A stretch of 64,000 bases of DNA from Anaerobacillus isosaccharinicus. GTDB taxonomy: Bacteria > Bacillota > Bacilli > Bacillales > Anaerobacillaceae. Position 1 is the first letter of the stretch; every line of letters begins with the position of its first letter. The notes under the pieces were generated by a model that saw nothing but the letters and a program-made list of their open reading frames with translations, was not told where the DNA came from and searched no databases. Made by a program: the position numbers and the translations under genes. Shown here piece by piece: positions 42,871 to 54,872 of this stretch. The stretch covers positions 1,912,164-1,976,163 of the forward strand of contig NZ_CP063356.1 in the NCBI RefSeq assembly GCF_001866075.3, in the 5' to 3' direction.

Positions 42871-44162
42871 TTGAACGTTACACAAGACCAGAGATGGGCG
42901 CAATTTGGACAGAGGAAAACCGCTTTAAAGCATGGCTAGAAGTAGAGATTGTTGCATGTGAAGCATGGGCTGAGCTAGGCGATATTCCTAAAGAAGATGT
43001 AGCAAAAATTAGAGAAAATGCTTCTTTTGATATAAAGCGTATTCTAGAAATTGAACAAGAAACAAGACATGATGTTGTAGCTTTTACTAGAGCCGTCTCT
43101 GAAACCCTGGGTGCTGAACGAAAATGGGTTCATTACGGTTTAACATCAACGGATGTCGTTGATACAGCATTATCATACTTACTTAAGCAAGCAAATGAAA
43201 TTTTAGTTAAAGACATTGAGAATTTTATTGAAATCTTAAAAAACAAAGCAATTGAACATAAAGATACTGTGATGATGGGTCGAACACATGGTGTTCATGC
43301 TGAACCTACAACATTTGGATTAAAGGTAGCTTTATGGTATGAAGAAATGAAACGTAATTTAGAGAGATTTAAGCAAGCAGCTGAAAGTGTAAGAGTTGGG
43401 AAGATTTCAGGGGCAGTTGGAACTTACGCAAATATTGACCCGTTCGTAGAACAATTTGTTTGCGAGAATTTAGGCTTAGAACGCGCTTCGATCTCAACGC
43501 AAACATTACAACGTGATCGTCATGCTCATTATATCGGTACATTAGCGCTAATCGGTGCTTCGATTGAGAAAATTGCAGTTGAAATTCGTGGGCTTCAAAA
43601 AAGTGAAACTCGTGAAGTTGAAGAATTTTTCGCTAAAGGTCAAAAAGGTTCATCAGCAATGCCTCATAAACGTAATCCGATCGGATCAGAAAATATGACT
43701 GGTCTTGCTCGTGTTCTTCGTGGACATATGGTAACAGCATACGAGAATGTAGCGTTATGGCATGAAAGAGATATCTCTCATTCATCAGCAGAACGAATTA
43801 TCATTCCTGATGCAACAATCGCTTTAAACTACATGTTGAACCGTTTCGGTAATATCGTGAAAAACTTAACGGTCTTCCCAGAAAATATGAAGCGCAACAT
43901 GACAAGAACTTATGGTTTGATTTATTCACAACGCGTTCTTCTTTCTCTTATTGATAAAGGAATGGCTCGAGAAGAAGCTTATGATCTTGTTCAACCAAAA
44001 GCAATGGAAGCTTGGGAACGCGGCGTTCAATTCCAAGAGTTAGTAGAAGCTGATCAACAAATCACATCATTGCTAAGTGCAGAAGAAATTAACGATTGCT
44101 TCGACTACAACCACCATTTAAAACATGTAGACACAATTTTTGAAAGACTTGGACTTAAGTAG
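42867..44162 (+). CDS. purB: Adenylosuccinate lyase PurB
   Basis: PurB eliminates fumarate twice, from SAICAR in IMP synthesis and from adenylosuccinate in AMP synthesis. The 431-aa protein has the fumarase/ASL signature [15 protein letters not shown] near residue 264, the catalytic-His region [14 protein letters not shown] near 140 and [10 protein letters not shown]. It overlaps purK by 4 nt. A hairpin element separates it from purC. Confidence 0.97.
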   Translation: MIERYTRPEMGAIWTEENRFKAWLEVEIVACEAWAELGDIPKEDVAKIRENASFDIKRILEIEQETRHDVVAFTRAVSETLGAERKWVHYGLTSTDVVDTALSYLLKQANEILVKDIENFIEILKNKAIEHKDTVMMGRTHGVHAEPTTFGLKVALWYEEMKRNLERFKQAAESVRVGKISGAVGTYANIDPFVEQFVCENLGLERASISTQTLQRDRHAHYIGTLALIGASIEKIAVEIRGLQKSETREVEEFFAKGQKGSSAMPHKRNPIGSENMTGLARVLRGHMVTAYENVALWHERDISHSSAERIIIPDATIALNYMLNRFGNIVKNLTVFPENMKRNMTRTYGLIYSQRVLLSLIDKGMAREEAYDLVQPKAMEAWERGVQFQELVEADQQITSLLSAEEINDCFDYNHHLKHVDTIFERLGLK

Positions 44163-44262
44163 TGTAGAGTTCAGCGTTTAGAGTGTAGAGTTGGCTTTGG
44201 TCTGGCTTCGCAGCATTCCTAAAACAACTCTTCACTTTACACTCTACACTTTAAACTGAATT
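44163..44262. repeat. Microrepeat-arm hairpin element, locus 6 (between purB and purC)
   Basis: A third arm type: GTGTAGAGTT...AGAGTGTAGAGTT on the left and AACTCTTCACTTTACACTCT on the right, around CTGGCTTCGCAGC. The element fills the purB-purC gap and ends next to the purC ribosome site. Confidence 0.8.
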
Positions 44263-44275
44263 TGGAGGGCGAACT

Positions 44276-44998
44276 GTGGAAAAGAATGAGCTTTTATACG
44301 AAGGTAAAGCTAAGAGAATTTATTTGACTGAGAAACCCGATGTTTTATGGGTGGAATATAAGGACGATGCTACTGCTTTTAACGGTGAGAAGAAGGATAA
44401 GATTGCTGGTAAATCAAGATTAAATAACTTGATAACTTCGCAAATTTTTGAAGCGTTAAAAGAAGCTGGGATTAACAATCACTTTATTGAAAAGCTTTCT
44501 GATACTGAGCAACTTGTTCAAAAAGTGACAATTGTTCCTATTGAGGTTGTTGTCCGTAATGTTACGGCTGGAAGTCTTGCAAACCGCTTAGGTATGGAAG
44601 AAGGTATTCAGCTTGAAGCCCCTATCATTGAATTTTACTATAAAGATGACGCCCTCGGTGATCCGCTTATTAATGAAGATCACATTCGCCTTTTAAAAAT
44701 TGCAACGCCAGAACAGTTACACGTTATTCGTGGTATTGCTTTACGTGTTAATGAGTTTTTACTAAACCTATTCAAAGAAGTAAATGTTAGATTAGTTGAT
44801 TTTAAGCTTGAATTTGGTGTTAATCATGAAGGAGAAATCCTTTTAGCAGATGAAATTTCCCCTGACACATGTAGATTATGGGATATTCATACGAATCAAA
44901 AGTTCGATAAAGATTTATTCCGTCGTAATCTTGGTAGTTTAACAGAAGGATATGAAGAGATTTTAACTAGACTAGGAGGATCATCATGTACAAAGTAA
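44276..44998 (+). CDS. purC: SAICAR synthetase PurC
   Basis: PurC joins CAIR and aspartate with ATP to give SAICAR. The 240-aa protein has LYEGKAKRIY at the start, DATAFNGEKKDKI and the SAICAR signature LVDFKLEFGVNHEGEILLAD plus DEISPDTCRLWD. It starts with GTG after TTGGAGGG, directly behind the hairpin element, and overlaps purS by 13 nt. Confidence 0.97.
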   Translation: MEKNELLYEGKAKRIYLTEKPDVLWVEYKDDATAFNGEKKDKIAGKSRLNNLITSQIFEALKEAGINNHFIEKLSDTEQLVQKVTIVPIEVVVRNVTAGSLANRLGMEEGIQLEAPIIEFYYKDDALGDPLINEDHIRLLKIATPEQLHVIRGIALRVNEFLLNLFKEVNVRLVDFKLEFGVNHEGEILLADEISPDTCRLWDIHTNQKFDKDLFRRNLGSLTEGYEEILTRLGGSSCTK

Positions 44999-45240
44999 AG
45001 GTATATATCACATTAAGAGAAAGCGTTCTTGACCCACAAGGAAGCGCAGTTCAATCATCACTTCACGCATTAACATATAACGAAGTACAAGAAGTACGAA
45101 TCGGTAAATATATGGAACTAACATTAGCAAAAAATGAAAAAGATGTTGAATTACGAGTGAAAGAGATGTGTGAAAAGCTTTTAGCAAATACAGTTATTGA
45201 AGATTACCGTTACGAAATCGAGGAGGTAGTTCCTTCATGA
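44986..45240 (+). CDS. purS: FGAM synthase subunit PurS
   Basis: PurS is the small subunit that links the glutaminase PurQ to PurL in the three-part FGAM synthase of Gram-positive bacteria. The 84-aa protein starts [21 protein letters not shown]-like, typical of the family. AGGAGG within the end of purC drives it, and it overlaps purQ by 4 nt. Confidence 0.95.
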   Translation: MYKVKVYITLRESVLDPQGSAVQSSLHALTYNEVQEVRIGKYMELTLAKNEKDVELRVKEMCEKLLANTVIEDYRYEIEEVVPS

Positions 45241-45920
45241 GATTTGCTTGCATCGTCTTTCCAGGGTCCAATTGTGATGTAGATATGTATCATGCTATCC
45301 GTGATGAGCTTGGAGAAGAAGTTGAATACGTTTGGCATACTGAAACAAATTTAGATAGTTATGATGGAATTCTTTTACCAGGAGGTTTCTCTTACGGAGA
45401 CTATCTTCGCTGTGGTGCTATTGCTAGATTTTCAAATGTCATGGAGGCAGTAAAAAAAGCAGCCCAAGAAGGCAAGCCAGTTCTTGGTGTTTGTAACGGA
45501 TTTCAAGTTCTTCTCGAAGCTGGGCTTCTCCCAGGCGCAATGCGTCGTAACACGAATTTAAAATTTATATGCCGCCCTGTCACATTAATCGTTGAAAATA
45601 ATGAAACAATGTTTACGACAGGCTATGATCCAAAACAAGAGATTACGATCCCTGTTGCTCACGGTGAAGGGAATTATTATTGTGACGAGGAAACGTTAAA
45701 AAAGCTTGAAGCAAATAAGCAAATCGTTTTCAAATATAAAAATAATCCTAATGGTTCAATTATTGATATTGCCGGAATTACAAACGAACAAGGGAATGTA
45801 CTTGGCATGATGCCACACCCTGAGCGTGCTGTTGATGAACTTCTTGGCAGTAAAGATGGATTACTGTTATTCAAGTCAATTTTACGAAACTGGAGGGAAG
45901 CACATGTCCTTACTTCTTAA
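45237..45920 (+). CDS. purQ: FGAM synthase glutaminase subunit PurQ
   Basis: PurQ hydrolyses glutamine and passes ammonia to PurL. The 227-aa class I amidotransferase has the nucleophile in GVCNGFQVL near residue 86, [12 protein letters not shown], and the catalytic His/Glu of [11 protein letters not shown]. It overlaps purS by 4 nt and purL by 17 nt, so translation is coupled through all three subunits. Confidence 0.97.
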   Translation: MRFACIVFPGSNCDVDMYHAIRDELGEEVEYVWHTETNLDSYDGILLPGGFSYGDYLRCGAIARFSNVMEAVKKAAQEGKPVLGVCNGFQVLLEAGLLPGAMRRNTNLKFICRPVTLIVENNETMFTTGYDPKQEITIPVAHGEGNYYCDEETLKKLEANKQIVFKYKNNPNGSIIDIAGITNEQGNVLGMMPHPERAVDELLGSKDGLLLFKSILRNWREAHVLTS

Positions 45921-48123
45921 AGAACCAACCGCAGAAATGATTAAAGAAAAAGGCCTCTATAGAGACATGGGCTTAAGTGATGACGAGTTTCAATTAGTTG
46001 AAAATATCCTTGGTCGGCTACCGAATTGGACAGAAACAGGATTGTTTTCTGTTATGTGGAGCGAGCATTGTTCGTATAAAAATTCAAAAGTATTACTGAA
46101 AAAGTTCCCAATTACTGGCGAACGAGTTCTTCAAGGTCCAGGAGAAGGTGCTGGGATCATCGATATAAATGACGAGCAAGCTGTTGTATTCAAAATTGAA
46201 AGCCATAACCATCCTTCAGCCATTGAGCCTTATCAAGGTGCAGCAACGGGTGTAGGTGGAATTATTCGTGATATTTTCTCGATGGGGGCACGTCCAATTG
46301 CGTTATTAAATTCATTACGCTTTGGTGAGCTTCAGTCTCCGAAAGTAAAGTATTTGTTTGAAGAAGTAGTAGCAGGTATAGCAGGTTATGGTAACTGTAT
46401 TGGTATTCCGACTGTTGGTGGGGAAATTCAATTTGACCCTTGCTATGAGGGGAACCCACTAGTAAATGCAATGTGTGTTGGGTTAATTAATCATAAAGAT
46501 ATCCAAAAAGGTCAAGCAAAAGGTGTCGGCAACTCGGTCATGTACGTTGGTGCTAGCACTGGTCGTGATGGAATCCATGGTGCGACGTTTGCATCAGAAG
46601 AATTAGATGAAGACTCAGATGCTAAGCGTCCAGCAGTTCAAGTAGGAGATCCATTTATGGAAAAATTACTTCTTGAAGCTTGTCTTGAGTTAATTAAGTC
46701 AGATGCACTTGTTGGAATTCAAGATATGGGTGCAGCAGGCCTTACATCATCATCTGCAGAAATGGCTAGTAAAGCTGGCTCTGGAATTGAAATGAATTTA
46801 GATGAAGTACCACAACGTGAATTAGGAATGACTCCATATGAGATGATGCTATCAGAATCACAAGAACGGATGTTAATCGTTGTTAAAAAGGGACGCGAAG
46901 ACGAAATCAAAGCAATCTTTGACCGTTGGGGCTTATTATCAAAAGTGGTTGGTACTGTAACTGACGACAAAATGCTTCGTCTTATGTTTAAAGGTGAAGT
47001 AGCGGCAGAAGTTCCTGTTGATGCTTTAGCAGAAGATGCGCCTGTTTACCACAAGCCTTCTCGTGAACCTGAGTATTTTGCTAAGTTCCAAGCACAAGAA
47101 GTAGTTGTCCCACAAGTAAATGACGTTAAAGAAACGTTATTAAGCTTACTAGGGCAGCCGACAATCGCTAGTAAAGAATGGGTTTACAATCAATATGATT
47201 ATATGGTTCGTACAAATACAGTTGTTTGTCCAGGTTCAGATGCAGCAGTACTTCGTATCCGTGATACGAATAAGGCTCTTGCGATGACAACAGATTGTAA
47301 TTCACGTTACCTTTATTTAGATCCAGAAACGGGCGGAAAAATTGCCGTTGCTGAAGCAGCAAGAAATCTAGTTTGCTCTGGAGCGCAACCACTTGGTTTA
47401 ACAGATTGTTTAAACTATGGTAACCCAGAAAAACCTGAGATTTTCTGGCAACTTGAAAAATCGACGGATGGCTTAAGTGAAGCATGTCGAGTTCTTGAAA
47501 CACCAGTCATTGGTGGGAACGTATCTCTTTATAATGAAAGAAGTGGCGTAGCTGTTTATCCTACACCAGTCATTGGTATGGTAGGTTTGATTGAAGATTT
47601 AGCGTATATTACGACACAAGACTTCAAAAATCCAGGTGATCTGATTTATTTAATTGGTGAGACAAAGCCTGAATTTGGTGGAAGTGAGTTGCAAAAGCTT
47701 GTTAATGGCGAGATTTCAGGTAAATCTCCAAGTATAGATTTAAATGTAGAGAAGAAATTACAAGAACAATTATTAACAGCCATTCGTGCAGGACTTGTTG
47801 CATCAGCGCATGATGTTGCTGAAGGTGGATTTGCTGTAGCGGTTGCTGAATGTATGATGGATGGAAAGGTAGGAGCAAAAGTAAGCATAAGAGGTGAGGC
47901 TGTTACAGCTTTATTTGCTGAAAGTCAGAGTCGTTTTATCGTTTCTGTTCCTTCCGATAAGAAAGCAGAATTTGAAAAGTCAGTGGATGCAGCTTGCATT
48001 GGTGAAGTTATCAAAGAAGCAGAGCTTACAATTGTAAATGAAAGTGGTGAGCCTGTTATTCAAGTCGAGTCTACAAAGTTGCAAGAAGCTTGGAGAGGAG
48101 CTATTCCATGTTTGCTGAAATAA
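45904..48123 (+). CDS. purL: FGAM synthase large subunit PurL
   Basis: PurL converts FGAR to FGAM with ATP and ammonia from PurQ. The 739-aa small-type PurL has [14 protein letters not shown] near residue 47, [13 protein letters not shown] near 98, [12 protein letters not shown] near 276 and the C-terminal [19 protein letters not shown] 45904 follows GGAGGGAAG inside the purQ end. It overlaps purF by 16 nt. Confidence 0.97.
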   Translation: MSLLLKEPTAEMIKEKGLYRDMGLSDDEFQLVENILGRLPNWTETGLFSVMWSEHCSYKNSKVLLKKFPITGERVLQGPGEGAGIIDINDEQAVVFKIESHNHPSAIEPYQGAATGVGGIIRDIFSMGARPIALLNSLRFGELQSPKVKYLFEEVVAGIAGYGNCIGIPTVGGEIQFDPCYEGNPLVNAMCVGLINHKDIQKGQAKGVGNSVMYVGASTGRDGIHGATFASEELDEDSDAKRPAVQVGDPFMEKLLLEACLELIKSDALVGIQDMGAAGLTSSSAEMASKAGSGIEMNLDEVPQRELGMTPYEMMLSESQERMLIVVKKGREDEIKAIFDRWGLLSKVVGTVTDDKMLRLMFKGEVAAEVPVDALAEDAPVYHKPSREPEYFAKFQAQEVVVPQVNDVKETLLSLLGQPTIASKEWVYNQYDYMVRTNTVVCPGSDAAVLRIRDTNKALAMTTDCNSRYLYLDPETGGKIAVAEAARNLVCSGAQPLGLTDCLNYGNPEKPEIFWQLEKSTDGLSEACRVLETPVIGGNVSLYNERSGVAVYPTPVIGMVGLIEDLAYITTQDFKNPGDLIYLIGETKPEFGGSELQKLVNGEISGKSPSIDLNVEKKLQEQLLTAIRAGLVASAHDVAEGGFAVAVAECMMDGKVGAKVSIRGEAVTALFAESQSRFIVSVPSDKKAEFEKSVDAACIGEVIKEAELTIVNESGEPVIQVESTKLQEAWRGAIPCLLK

Positions 48124-49529
48124 AAGGCCTAAATGAAGAGTGTGGTGTATTTGGAGTATGGGGTCATCCAGACGCAGCTCAAATTACTTACTACGGATTA
48201 CACAGTCTACAACATCGCGGTCAAGAAGGAACTGGAATTGTTGTTTCTGATGGAGAGACATTAAGAATTCACAAAGGCCTCGGCCTTGTAGCAGAAGTTT
48301 TCTCAAAAGGCGAAATAGAAACATTACATGGTAAAGGTGCAATTGGTCACGTCCGCTACTCTACAGCTGGTGGCGGAGGACTTGCCAATACTCAACCTTT
48401 ATTATTTAACTCACAAACAGGTAGCTTAGCGTTAGCGCATAATGGGAACCTAGTCAACGCTAATAGTTTGAAGCTTGATTTAGAAAGTCAAGGTAGTATT
48501 TTTCATACTACATCTGACACTGAAGTGTTAGCTCACTTAATTAGGAAAAGTAGTGAATTACCAATTGAAGAACGTGTCAAACATGCTTTAACACAAGTTA
48601 AGGGTGCCTTTGCTTTTATGGTAATGACAGAAAATAAACTAATGGTAGCCCTTGATCCAAATGGGCTACGTCCCCTTTCCATCGGTAGGTTAGGAGAGGC
48701 ATATGTGATTGCATCAGAAACATGTGCCTTTGACGTAGTAGGAGCTAAGTTTGAAAGAGAAGTTGTTCCTGGAGAACTAATTATTATCGATGATGAGGGA
48801 CTTCGTTCTGAGCGATTTAGTGAGCCGATCCACCGTTCGATTTGTAGTATGGAATATATTTATTTTGCTAGACCAGATAGTAATGTGGACGAAATCAATG
48901 TCCATACTGCAAGAAAAAGTCTTGGAAAACAACTTGCCATCGAGTTTCCAGTGGTAGCAGATGTTGTTACTGGTGTTCCTGATTCAAGTATTTCAGCAGC
49001 GATCGGTTATGCTGAACAATCAGGCATTCCATATGAGTTAGGGTTAATTAAAAACCGATATGTTGGTCGGACGTTTATCCAACCTTCCCAAGAACTAAGG
49101 GAACAAGGGGTAAAAATGAAGCTTTCAGCAGTCCGTGGTGTTGTTGAAGGAAAACGAGTAGTTATGATCGATGATTCCATCGTTCGGGGGACAACGAGTA
49201 GACGTATTGTTCAACTATTACGAGATGCAGGGGCAAAAGAAGTTCATGTTCGCATTAGTGCACCACCGATTACTAACCCATGTTATTACGGAATTGATAC
49301 CTCTTCAACAGCAGAACTAATTGCAGCGACAAAAAGTGTTGAAGAGATAAGACAGGAAATCGGGGCAGATACTTTAGCTTTCATTAGTGTTGAAGGACTA
49401 CTTTTGGGTGTGGGTAGAAAAACAGACCACACAAACAACGGTCAATGCCTCGCTTGTTTTACAGGAAAATACCCAACGCAACTCCATGATCTAGAAACAA
49501 AAGAAGGAATAACGGTTGATAAATGTTAG
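48108..49529 (+). CDS. purF: Amidophosphoribosyltransferase PurF
   Basis: PurF catalyses the committed step, PRPP and glutamine to phosphoribosylamine. The 473-aa protein has an 11-residue propeptide before Cys12 ([11 protein letters not shown]), the N-terminal nucleophile. The PRPP site [17 protein letters not shown] is intact, and Cys residues in [16 protein letters not shown] and QCLACFTG fit the [4Fe-4S] cluster of the B. subtilis enzyme. ATG 48108 is chosen because GGAGAGGAG precedes it. A hairpin element separates it from purM. Confidence 0.96.
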   Translation: MFAEIKGLNEECGVFGVWGHPDAAQITYYGLHSLQHRGQEGTGIVVSDGETLRIHKGLGLVAEVFSKGEIETLHGKGAIGHVRYSTAGGGGLANTQPLLFNSQTGSLALAHNGNLVNANSLKLDLESQGSIFHTTSDTEVLAHLIRKSSELPIEERVKHALTQVKGAFAFMVMTENKLMVALDPNGLRPLSIGRLGEAYVIASETCAFDVVGAKFEREVVPGELIIIDDEGLRSERFSEPIHRSICSMEYIYFARPDSNVDEINVHTARKSLGKQLAIEFPVVADVVTGVPDSSISAAIGYAEQSGIPYELGLIKNRYVGRTFIQPSQELREQGVKMKLSAVRGVVEGKRVVMIDDSIVRGTTSRRIVQLLRDAGAKEVHVRISAPPITNPCYYGIDTSSTAELIAATKSVEEIRQEIGADTLAFISVEGLLLGVGRKTDHTNNGQCLACFTGKYPTQLHDLETKEGITVDKC

Positions 49530-49539
49530 TCAAAAGAAA

Positions 49540-49642
49540 ATTTAGAATTCAGAATGTAGAATGTAGAATTATTGTGGGTTGAGCTTCGAAGCACTTCTTA
49601 CTACAATTTTACATTTTACATTCTACATCCTACATTTTAAAT
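49540..49642. repeat. Microrepeat-arm hairpin element, locus 7 (between purF and purM)
   Basis: The left arm (TTAGAATTCAGAATGTAGAA and onward to 49575) is complemented by the right arm (49602-49640, CAATTTTACATTTTACATTC onward). The centre is GAGCTTCGAAGCACTTC. It ends right at TTGGAGG, the purM ribosome site. Confidence 0.85.
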
Positions 49643-49653
49643 TGGAGGTTATT

Positions 49654-50694
49654 ATGTCTGGTGCATATAAACGAGCGGGAGTAGATATTGAGGCTGGTTA
49701 TGAAGCTGTTGAACGGATGAAAAAGCATGTGAAGAGGACTATGCGTCCAGAAGTATTAGGTGGATTAGGATCATTTGGAGCAATGTTTGATTTATCGAGT
49801 TTTACTCACCTAAAGGAACCTGTTCTAGTGTCAGGTACCGATGGTGTAGGAACGAAATTAATGCTTGCTTTCATGCTTGATAAGCACGATACGATTGGAA
49901 TTGATGCGGTCGCGATGTGTGTCAACGATATTGTTGTCCAAGGAGCAGAACCGCTTTACTTTTTAGATTACATTGCCTGTGGTAAAGCTGATCCTGCCAA
50001 AATTGAAGCAATCGTAAAAGGGATTGCGGATGGATGTGAGCAAGCTGGATGCGCTCTTATCGGTGGTGAAACAGCCGAAATGCCAGGTTTATATGACGGT
50101 GAAGAATATGACCTTGCTGGTTTTTCTGTAGGAATTGTTGAAAAGTCCAAGCTTTTAACTGGGGATAAAATTGCTGAAGGTGACGTAATTGTAGGGCTTT
50201 CCTCTAACGGCCTTCATAGTAATGGCTTTTCATTAGTTCGAAAAGTCTTATTGGAAGAATCAAAGCTAGATTTAAATGAGGTTTATGGAAATCTAGACAA
50301 AACCCTAGGTGAAGAACTATTGACACCTACCCGAATATACGTGAAGCCCATCCTAGAAGTGTTAAAACAATATCCGATTAAAGGTCTATCTCACATTACG
50401 GGTGGTGGATTTTATGAGAATATTCCACGCTCATTACCAGCTGGTTTACAAGCAGAGATTGATTTTGGTTCTTGGCCAATCCAGCCAATTTTTGACCTGT
50501 TAAGAGAAAAAGGCCAGTTATCGTATCAGGACATGTTCTCTACTTTTAATATGGGAATTGGTATGGTACTTATTTTATCCAGTGATGAAGCAGTTGCAAC
50601 AATAAAGGAGTTAGAAAGACTAGGAGAGAAAGCGTTTATCCTTGGTCGAGTAAGTATTGGGGAAGGTGTCCATATAGGAGGTCTTTCTGAATGA
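49654..50694 (+). CDS. purM: AIR synthetase PurM
   Basis: PurM closes the imidazole ring, FGAM to AIR, with ATP. The 346-aa protein has [34 protein letters not shown] near residue 63, [18 protein letters not shown] and [14 protein letters not shown] 49654 follows TTGGAGG; the frame is open upstream through the hairpin element, but that part is not PurM-like. It overlaps purN by 4 nt. Confidence 0.97.
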   Translation: MSGAYKRAGVDIEAGYEAVERMKKHVKRTMRPEVLGGLGSFGAMFDLSSFTHLKEPVLVSGTDGVGTKLMLAFMLDKHDTIGIDAVAMCVNDIVVQGAEPLYFLDYIACGKADPAKIEAIVKGIADGCEQAGCALIGGETAEMPGLYDGEEYDLAGFSVGIVEKSKLLTGDKIAEGDVIVGLSSNGLHSNGFSLVRKVLLEESKLDLNEVYGNLDKTLGEELLTPTRIYVKPILEVLKQYPIKGLSHITGGGFYENIPRSLPAGLQAEIDFGSWPIQPIFDLLREKGQLSYQDMFSTFNMGIGMVLILSSDEAVATIKELERLGEKAFILGRVSIGEGVHIGGLSE

Positions 50695-51272
50695 GAAAGT
50701 TAGCGGTTTTTGCTTCTGGGAGTGGTACTAACTTTCAAGCAATTCTAGATGCAATCGAAAAAGGCAAACTAAATGCTGAAGTTGCCCTCCTTGTTTGTGA
50801 TAAGCCAAATGCCTTTGCAATTGAACGGGCTAAAAAACATAACATTGAAGTCTTTCAATTTATCCCGAAAAACTTTGAAAATAAACAAGCCTTTGAAAAG
50901 GTTATTTTACAACAATTACAAGACTTAAATGTAGAATGGATTTTTTTGGCGGGTTATATGAGGTTAATTGGTGAAACGTTACTTGAAGCATATGAAGGTA
51001 GAATTGTGAACATTCACCCATCATTATTGCCTTCGTTTCCAGGTAAAGATGCTATTGAACAGGCTTACGAGGCAAAGGTAAAAGTATCTGGTGTAACGAT
51101 CCACTTTGTTGATGCGGGAATGGATACAGGTCCGATTATTGCTCAAGCGCCAATTTATATCGAAGCAAGCGACACATTAGAAGACGTACGAACGAAGATT
51201 CAAGAAGTTGAGCATCGCTTATATCCAGAGGTAATAGATAAACTACTTAATGAAGTTGAAAGAGAGGTTTAA
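50691..51272 (+). CDS. purN: GAR transformylase PurN
   Basis: PurN transfers a formyl group from 10-formyl-tetrahydrofolate to GAR. The 193-aa protein has [14 protein letters not shown] at the phosphate site and [15 protein letters not shown] with the catalytic Asn, His and later Asp in [19 protein letters not shown]. It overlaps purM by 4 nt and is followed closely by purH. Confidence 0.96.
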   Translation: MRKLAVFASGSGTNFQAILDAIEKGKLNAEVALLVCDKPNAFAIERAKKHNIEVFQFIPKNFENKQAFEKVILQQLQDLNVEWIFLAGYMRLIGETLLEAYEGRIVNIHPSLLPSFPGKDAIEQAYEAKVKVSGVTIHFVDAGMDTGPIIAQAPIYIEASDTLEDVRTKIQEVEHRLYPEVIDKLLNEVEREV

Positions 51273-51279
51273 CAAACAT

Positions 51280-52810
51280 ATGAATCGTGCCCTTATTAGT
51301 GTTTCAAACAAAGATGGAATTGTTCCTTTTGCTACTCAATTAGTTGAACTTGGTGTAGAAATTGTTTCAACAGGAGGAACAAAGAAGGCGCTGCAGGAAG
51401 CTGGTGTTCCTGTAATTGGTATTTCTGAAGTTACGGGGTTTCCAGAGATTTTAGATGGACGTGTAAAAACGCTTCATCCAAATATTCACGGTGGCTTACT
51501 AGCGATGCGTGAAAGTGAAGATCACCTTGCTCAGTTAAACGAGCACAATATCCAACCAATTGATCTAGTAGTTGTTAATCTTTACCCATTTCAACAAACG
51601 ATTGCAAAGCAAGATGTAACATTTGCTGATGCCATTGAAAATATTGATATTGGCGGTCCTAGTATGCTTCGTGCTGCTGCGAAAAACCATAAGCACGTGA
51701 CCGTTGTTGTTGATCCACTGGATTATGAAACAGTTATTAGTCAGTTAAAAACAGATGGTTCGGTTAACGGCGAAACTCGTGGGCGCTTAGCTGCCAAAGT
51801 ATTCCGCCATACAGCTTCCTATGATGCTGTTATTGCAGAATATCTAACAAATGAAGTGAAAGAAGAATCGCCAGAAACAGTAACAGTGACTTTTGAGAAA
51901 AAACAAGATTTACGCTACGGAGAAAACCCTCATCAAAAAGCAGCGTTCTATAAAAAACCTCTAGGTGCAGAAAGTTCGATCGCAAGTGGTACCCAATTAC
52001 ATGGGAAAGAACTTTCATACAACAATATTAATGATGCTGACGCAGCACTTGCTCTTGTCAAAGAATTTACCGAGCCTGCAGTTGTGGCAATTAAACATAT
52101 GAATCCTTGCGGAGTAGGCGTTGGTCAAACGATTGAACAAGCTTATGACAAAGCATATGCTGCTGACCCTGTTTCAATTTTTGGTGGCATTGTGGCACTT
52201 AATAAAGAAGTCGATGCGGCTACCGCACTAAAAATGAAAGAAGTATTTTTAGAAATTATTATTGCACCATCATTTTCAGCAGAGGCCTTAGAGATTTTAA
52301 CATCGAAGAAAAACTTACGTCTGTTAACAGTTCCGTTCACATCAGAAGCTAAAGTTGAAAAACGTTTAGTGTCCATTCATGGAGGTCTCCTAATTCAAGA
52401 CGAAGACTCATATGGCCTTGAACAAGCAAATGTTACAGTGGCTACAAAGCGTGAACCAACAGAGGAAGAGTGGGCAGCACTTAAGATGGCTTGGAAAGTC
52501 GTCAAACATGTTAAATCAAATGCAATTGTTTTAGTGAAAGATGATATGACAGTTGGTGTTGGTGCTGGGCAAATGAACCGTGTTGGCTCTGCCAAAATTG
52601 CTATTGAACAAGCTGGAGAAAATGTTGTTGGCGCTTGTATGGGCTCAGACGCATTCTTCCCAATGAATGATACAGTAGAATTAGCAGGAAAAGCTGGTGT
52701 AACAGCAATTATCCAACCAGGTGGCTCAATCCGTGACGAAGATTCAATCAAAAAAGCCGATGAACTAGGAATTGCCATGGTCATGACAGGAGTAAGGCAT
52801 TTTAAACACT

Positions 52811-52812
<2 letters not shown>
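51280..52812 (+). CDS. purH: Bifunctional AICAR transformylase/IMP cyclohydrolase PurH
   Basis: PurH performs the last two steps to IMP. The 510-aa protein has the cyclohydrolase domain first ([43 protein letters not shown]) and the transformylase domain after about residue 200 ([23 protein letters not shown], the end [10 protein letters not shown]). ATG 51280 fits the family start. A hairpin element separates it from purD. Confidence 0.97.
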
Positions 52813-54301
<1,489 letters not shown>

Positions 54302-54328
54302 AATCTGTACACTCCTTTATTCGTAAAG

Positions 54329-54362
54329 ATAATGCTGACTCACCTCGAGTCAGCATCTTTTC
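54329..54362 (+). terminator. pur operon terminator
   Basis: ATGCTGACTC pairs with GAGTCAGCAT, followed by CTTTTC. It lies 130 bp past the purD stop, beyond the opposite-strand small gene. Confidence 0.8.
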
Positions 54363-54373
54363 TTCAAAAATAT

Positions 54374-54437
54374 AAATCGATAAACTTCGAAGCATCACCT
54401 TCATTAACTCTACACTCTACACTCTAAACTCTAAACT
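54374..54437. repeat. Microrepeat-arm element, locus 9 (right half only)
   Basis: AACTTCGAAGCATCACC followed by ACTCTACACTCTACACTCTA and ACTCTAAACTAA: the centre and right arm of the GAGTGTA arm type, without a matching left arm. It runs into the stop of the DUF2892 gene. Confidence 0.65.
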
Positions 54438-54711
54438 AACTCGGATTTACCAACTCATCATATTGCTTCATATCGTCATCATCATTTCCGTTTGTCATAA
54501 CTTCCATTCTTTCTTCAAAAAGGTATGTTAATGGGCAGAAACGAGTTATCCCTTCAGCAACCTTCATTGCCGCCATCATAACGACAACTATTGGTGTAGT
54601 ACTATATGGGCGTTTTATAAGCTTAGAGGTACCCCAAGCTAATAAAGTAAATCCACATGTCAGTCTAATAAATGCGTTAATTAAGCCAATATTAGGTTTA
54701 ATTCTTTTCAT
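54436..54711 (-). CDS. DUF2892 family membrane protein
   Basis: A 91-aa protein with two membrane helices (about residues 12-27 and 39-55) and an acidic tail. NAFIRLTCGFTLLAWGTSKL and EGITRFCPLTYLF are typical of the DUF2892 family (the membrane part of YgaP-type rhodaneses), whose stand-alone members have no known role. It is divergent from yerA. GGAG-type sequence precedes ATG. Confidence 0.85.
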   Translation of the reverse strand: MKRIKPNIGLINAFIRLTCGFTLLAWGTSKLIKRPYSTTPIVVVMMAAMKVAEGITRFCPLTYLFEERMEVMTNGNDDDDMKQYDELVNPS

Positions 54712-54872
54712 TTGTCTTCACGACTCCTTTTTACTTTCATTATTTTAAAAATGTCAAAAAACTTTAATGTGTTAAATGAACAAAATATGTTACGATAGTG
54801 AAAACACATTTAATTCAAAAAATTGTATTTTAAAATAAAAAATAAACCATAAATTAGAATTGGGTGATATAA